Positions 6,771 through 8,280 of a stretch of DNA of 8,280 nucleotides are shown piece after piece. The stretch comes from JAYSRU01 sp043720875. Its GTDB lineage: Bacteria; Bacteroidota; Bacteroidia; Flavobacteriales_D; Crocinitomicaceae. A program made the position numbers and the translations under genes. Below the pieces are notes generated by a model. The model ran no database searches. It was not told the origin of the DNA and was given only the letters and a program-made list of their open reading frames with translations. Location: the NCBI GenBank assembly GCA_043720875.1, contig JAYSRU010000234.1, positions 1-8,280 on the forward strand. The letters are read 5' to 3'. How positions within the stretch are numbered: position 1 is the stretch's first letter; each line of letters starts with the position of its first letter.

Positions 6771-7417
6771 TTTCTTGCGTATAAACCTAGTACATAACAA
6801 TCAGTCAATGAATAATTCACTTTTCTTCCAATATAAGGTGTAAGATCATTTTTGTAGTATCCACCGGGAAAGAAAACATCTGGATTTTTTTGAGAATAAT
6901 AATTTCTTCCCTTAAACCAAATAACTGTGATTAATTTATCTCTCACCTCATCTTTGCCAAAGAAAAACTTGAATTTTTGCCCTTTCCAATTCGTTACGTT
7001 TAACCAATATCCTTTAAAATTATAATAAACCGAAGCACTCGACAATTGCGTCTCATTGATTGTTGCTTTGAATATAAAAGATTCATAAGATTTAATTTTA
7101 AAGGAAGTATTACCATACGTTGGATGGGTAAAACTTAGCTTGCCGTCGTTCAAAAAATTACATTCAAGATCTGTTGGATACGTAGTATTAAATAACTTTG
7201 GTAGATCAAAGTATGATTCAGAATTACCATCTCCTAGCGTATGAGAAGTTAAATATTGAATAAAATTATCTATTTCAAAAATAGAATCTTTTACATAAGA
7301 AACTTTTTTATCAAGTTTCCAAGTACCTTTAAATGCTTCAAATTCTTCTACATTTTTTTCTTTATGACATGACACTAACAGAAGAATAAAGCTACTAAAT
7401 ACATATACAATTTTCAT
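6767..7417 (-). CDS. Lipocalin-like lipoprotein, copy B
   Basis: Predicted lipoprotein of 216 residues. The signal MKIVYVFSSFILLLVSC has lipobox LVSC with C17 as the lipidated residue. Soon after comes EAFKGTWKLDKK (27-38), resembling the GxW start of lipocalin-like lipoproteins, then FLNDGKLSFT and FKIKSY strands and aromatic-rich VIWFKGRNYYS (165-175). This suggests a small beta-barrel or beta-sandwich binding domain, but the family assignment is inference. It starts with ATG inside the stop of the exported protein (ATGA, 7414-7417) and its own TGA overlaps the barrel start (ATGA, 6767-6770). The three products are therefore almost certainly made together, and a shared envelope complex is plausible. 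The broken paralogue at 5505-6011 has the same neighbours. Confidence 0.85.
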   Translation of the reverse strand: MKIVYVFSSFILLLVSCHKEKNVEEFEAFKGTWKLDKKVSYVKDSIFEIDNFIQYLTSHTLGDGNSESYFDLPKLFNTTYPTDLECNFLNDGKLSFTHPTYGNTSFKIKSYESFIFKATINETQLSSASVYYNFKGYWLNVTNWKGQKFKFFFGKDEVRDKLITVIWFKGRNYYSQKNPDVFFPGGYYKNDLTPYIGRKVNYSLTDCYVLGLYARK

Positions 7418-7644
7418 GGCTTAACAAATTTAAAGGATGAATTGTTGGATGTGTTGATAATAAAATAAAAACCAGAAGGATAGTTGTCTAAATTTATAAC
7501 TTCATTATCCTGGTTTAGTTGTATCACTGCTAATTTTTCTCCCAGTGCGTTGTATAAAAAATATTCAGTAACGGCACGTTCGCTAACCATTGAAGCATCA
7601 TTTTGAATCACTTCAATGGTATTGTTTGCCGCGTTAAGGTAAAA
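7414..7644 (-). other. Type A T9SS C-terminal sorting domain
   Basis: The region starts at FYLNAANNTIEV, a degenerate form of the usual (I/L)YPNPA(S/N)(D/N) opening. It continues with VTEYFLYNALGEKLAVIQL (like the VSIYDLTGKLV strand) and ends INLDNYPSGFYFIINTS then FKFVKP, matching the L-x-x-L/Y-x-SG-x-Y-F/I closing motif. Length, about 76 residues, is standard. This is the signal that marks the host protein as T9SS cargo, and it is the template for the orphan tail at 6008-6120. Confidence 0.85.
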
Positions 7645-8280
7645 ATAAGCAATTTCATTTATCGTTGCTTCATCATCTAATTCTTCCATGCTTTTTGGGC
7701 AAACGTCAAGTAATTTGGTTACGAAATATACGATTTGTTTGTCAAAATCTAAGGTAGGATGATTTTTGAGTACTAGAGATCCAAATTCATCCGTTCTTTT
7801 GATAAAACTCGAAATGTATGCACCAGTCTTATACGCATAATAATCTGTTTGGTAGCATCTATGTACTTTCAGTCCAGCGAGATTAATTCTTTTATTGTTC
7901 CAATCTAGGTCAACATCTCTTACATACCTGTAATCATCAAAATCTTCAACGAAATCATTAAAAATATTCGGATTATCCAAACGTATATTACATATATTGG
8001 TACTCGAGTTACAATTGTGGGTGGGATAGGTTAAAATATTCTTTGTTCTATTTCTAATAAATCCAACAGACGAGCCTTTATTATCCGAGTTAAAATATTG
8101 TACCTCTTTCATCTCTTTGTTGGGAGTCGCGTCACATGGATCGTCTATTTTTACTGCATAATTGTAATGTGTCCAAGCTCCTCCACCATTTGAAAGGGTA
8201 TTGATAACATCCGTTCCACCAACATGATTTTTGGCATTAATTAAATCCGGCCAGTGCACGCGTTCATCATACCCACCTTG
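7414..8280 (-). CDS. T9SS-exported protein, C-terminal part (5' end beyond window)
   Basis: The last 288 residues of a larger gene; the frame stays open to the window edge (upstream residues QGGYDER precede a GTG at 8257-8259, which is not a real start). The body (about residues 8-210) contains HWPDLINAKNHVGGTDVI and SNGGGAWTHYNYAVKI, several cysteines and Asp/Asn-rich stretches; I do not recognise a domain in it. The final 76 residues form a Por secretion system C-terminal sorting domain, so the protein should cross the outer membrane through T9SS and be released or attached at the surface after tail removal. It ends in TGA overlapping the lipoprotein ATG. Judging by the usual size of such proteins, most of the gene probably lies outside the window. 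Confidence 0.85.
   Translation of the reverse strand, partial: QGGYDERVHWPDLINAKNHVGGTDVINTLSNGGGAWTHYNYAVKIDDPCDATPNKEMKEVQYFNSDNKGSSVGFIRNRTKNILTYPTHNCNSSTNICNIRLDNPNIFNDFVEDFDDYRYVRDVDLDWNNKRINLAGLKVHRCYQTDYYAYKTGAYISSFIKRTDEFGSLVLKNHPTLDFDKQIVYFVTKLLDVCPKSMEELDDEATINEIAYFYLNAANNTIEVIQNDASMVSERAVTEYFLYNALGEKLAVIQLNQDNEVINLDNYPSGFYFIINTSNNSSFKFVKP

Noticed and set aside
6771..6800. N-terminal extension of barrel B from a TTG at 6798-6800.
   Set aside because: It would place basic residues before a good signal peptide, whereas the ATG at 6768-6770 makes an ATGA overlap with the lipoprotein stop.
7425..7432. Minus-strand TAAATTTG, a perfect -7 promoter box 8 bases before the lipoprotein B start.
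   Set aside because: It lies inside the codons for FKFVKP of the exported protein, and no TTG element is found at the right distance upstream (7441-7470 has no CAA on the plus strand). Probably chance from AT-rich coding sequence.

Overview
The window looks like chromosome from a low-GC Bacteroidota species, probably in Flavobacteriales. The evidence is a type IX secretion (T9SS) sorting tail, a Bacteroidota-type promoter (TAnnTTTG) in front of dapF, almost no Shine-Dalgarno signals, a Bacteroidota-style MltG with a PPP segment near its C-terminus, and a secreted GH2 beta-mannosidase. Every real gene I can support is on the minus strand, so the window reads right to left. Genus and species cannot be fixed from the sequence alone.

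Right half (about 4928-8280), accessory and AT-rich: the end of a T9SS-exported protein (partial, 7414-8280) overlaps a lipocalin-like lipoprotein (6767-7417) by ATGA, and that gene overlaps a small outer-membrane beta-barrel (6120-6770) by ATGA. Directly downstream lies a second, damaged version of the same three-gene unit. It holds an orphan T9SS tail with a 1-base frameshift and no gene body (6008-6120), a lipoprotein pseudogene with an in-frame TGA (5505-6011, stop at 5865-5867), and an intact second barrel (4928-5518). The order and even the ATGA junction between tail and lipoprotein are preserved. The simplest reading is an old tandem duplication whose second copy is decaying. The cargo-lipoprotein-barrel trio is the best candidate here for an undescribed surface system, though its function is unknown.

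Left half (1-4809), housekeeping: a promoter just upstream of a GTG-started dapF drives a tightly packed operon. The order is dapF, an unrecognised 165-residue protein with a possible permuted papain-like fold, a GNAT acetyltransferase, mltG, and a secreted beta-mannosidase that runs off the left edge. Genes overlap by 1 or 8 bases or are separated by 8-10 bases. DapF makes the meso-diaminopimelate of peptidoglycan and MltG cuts nascent glycan strands, so the core of the operon is envelope building. The mannosidase is probably a lineage-specific passenger.

No RNA gene, CRISPR array, insertion sequence or convincing rho-independent terminator was found. The longest non-coding stretch is 4810-4927.
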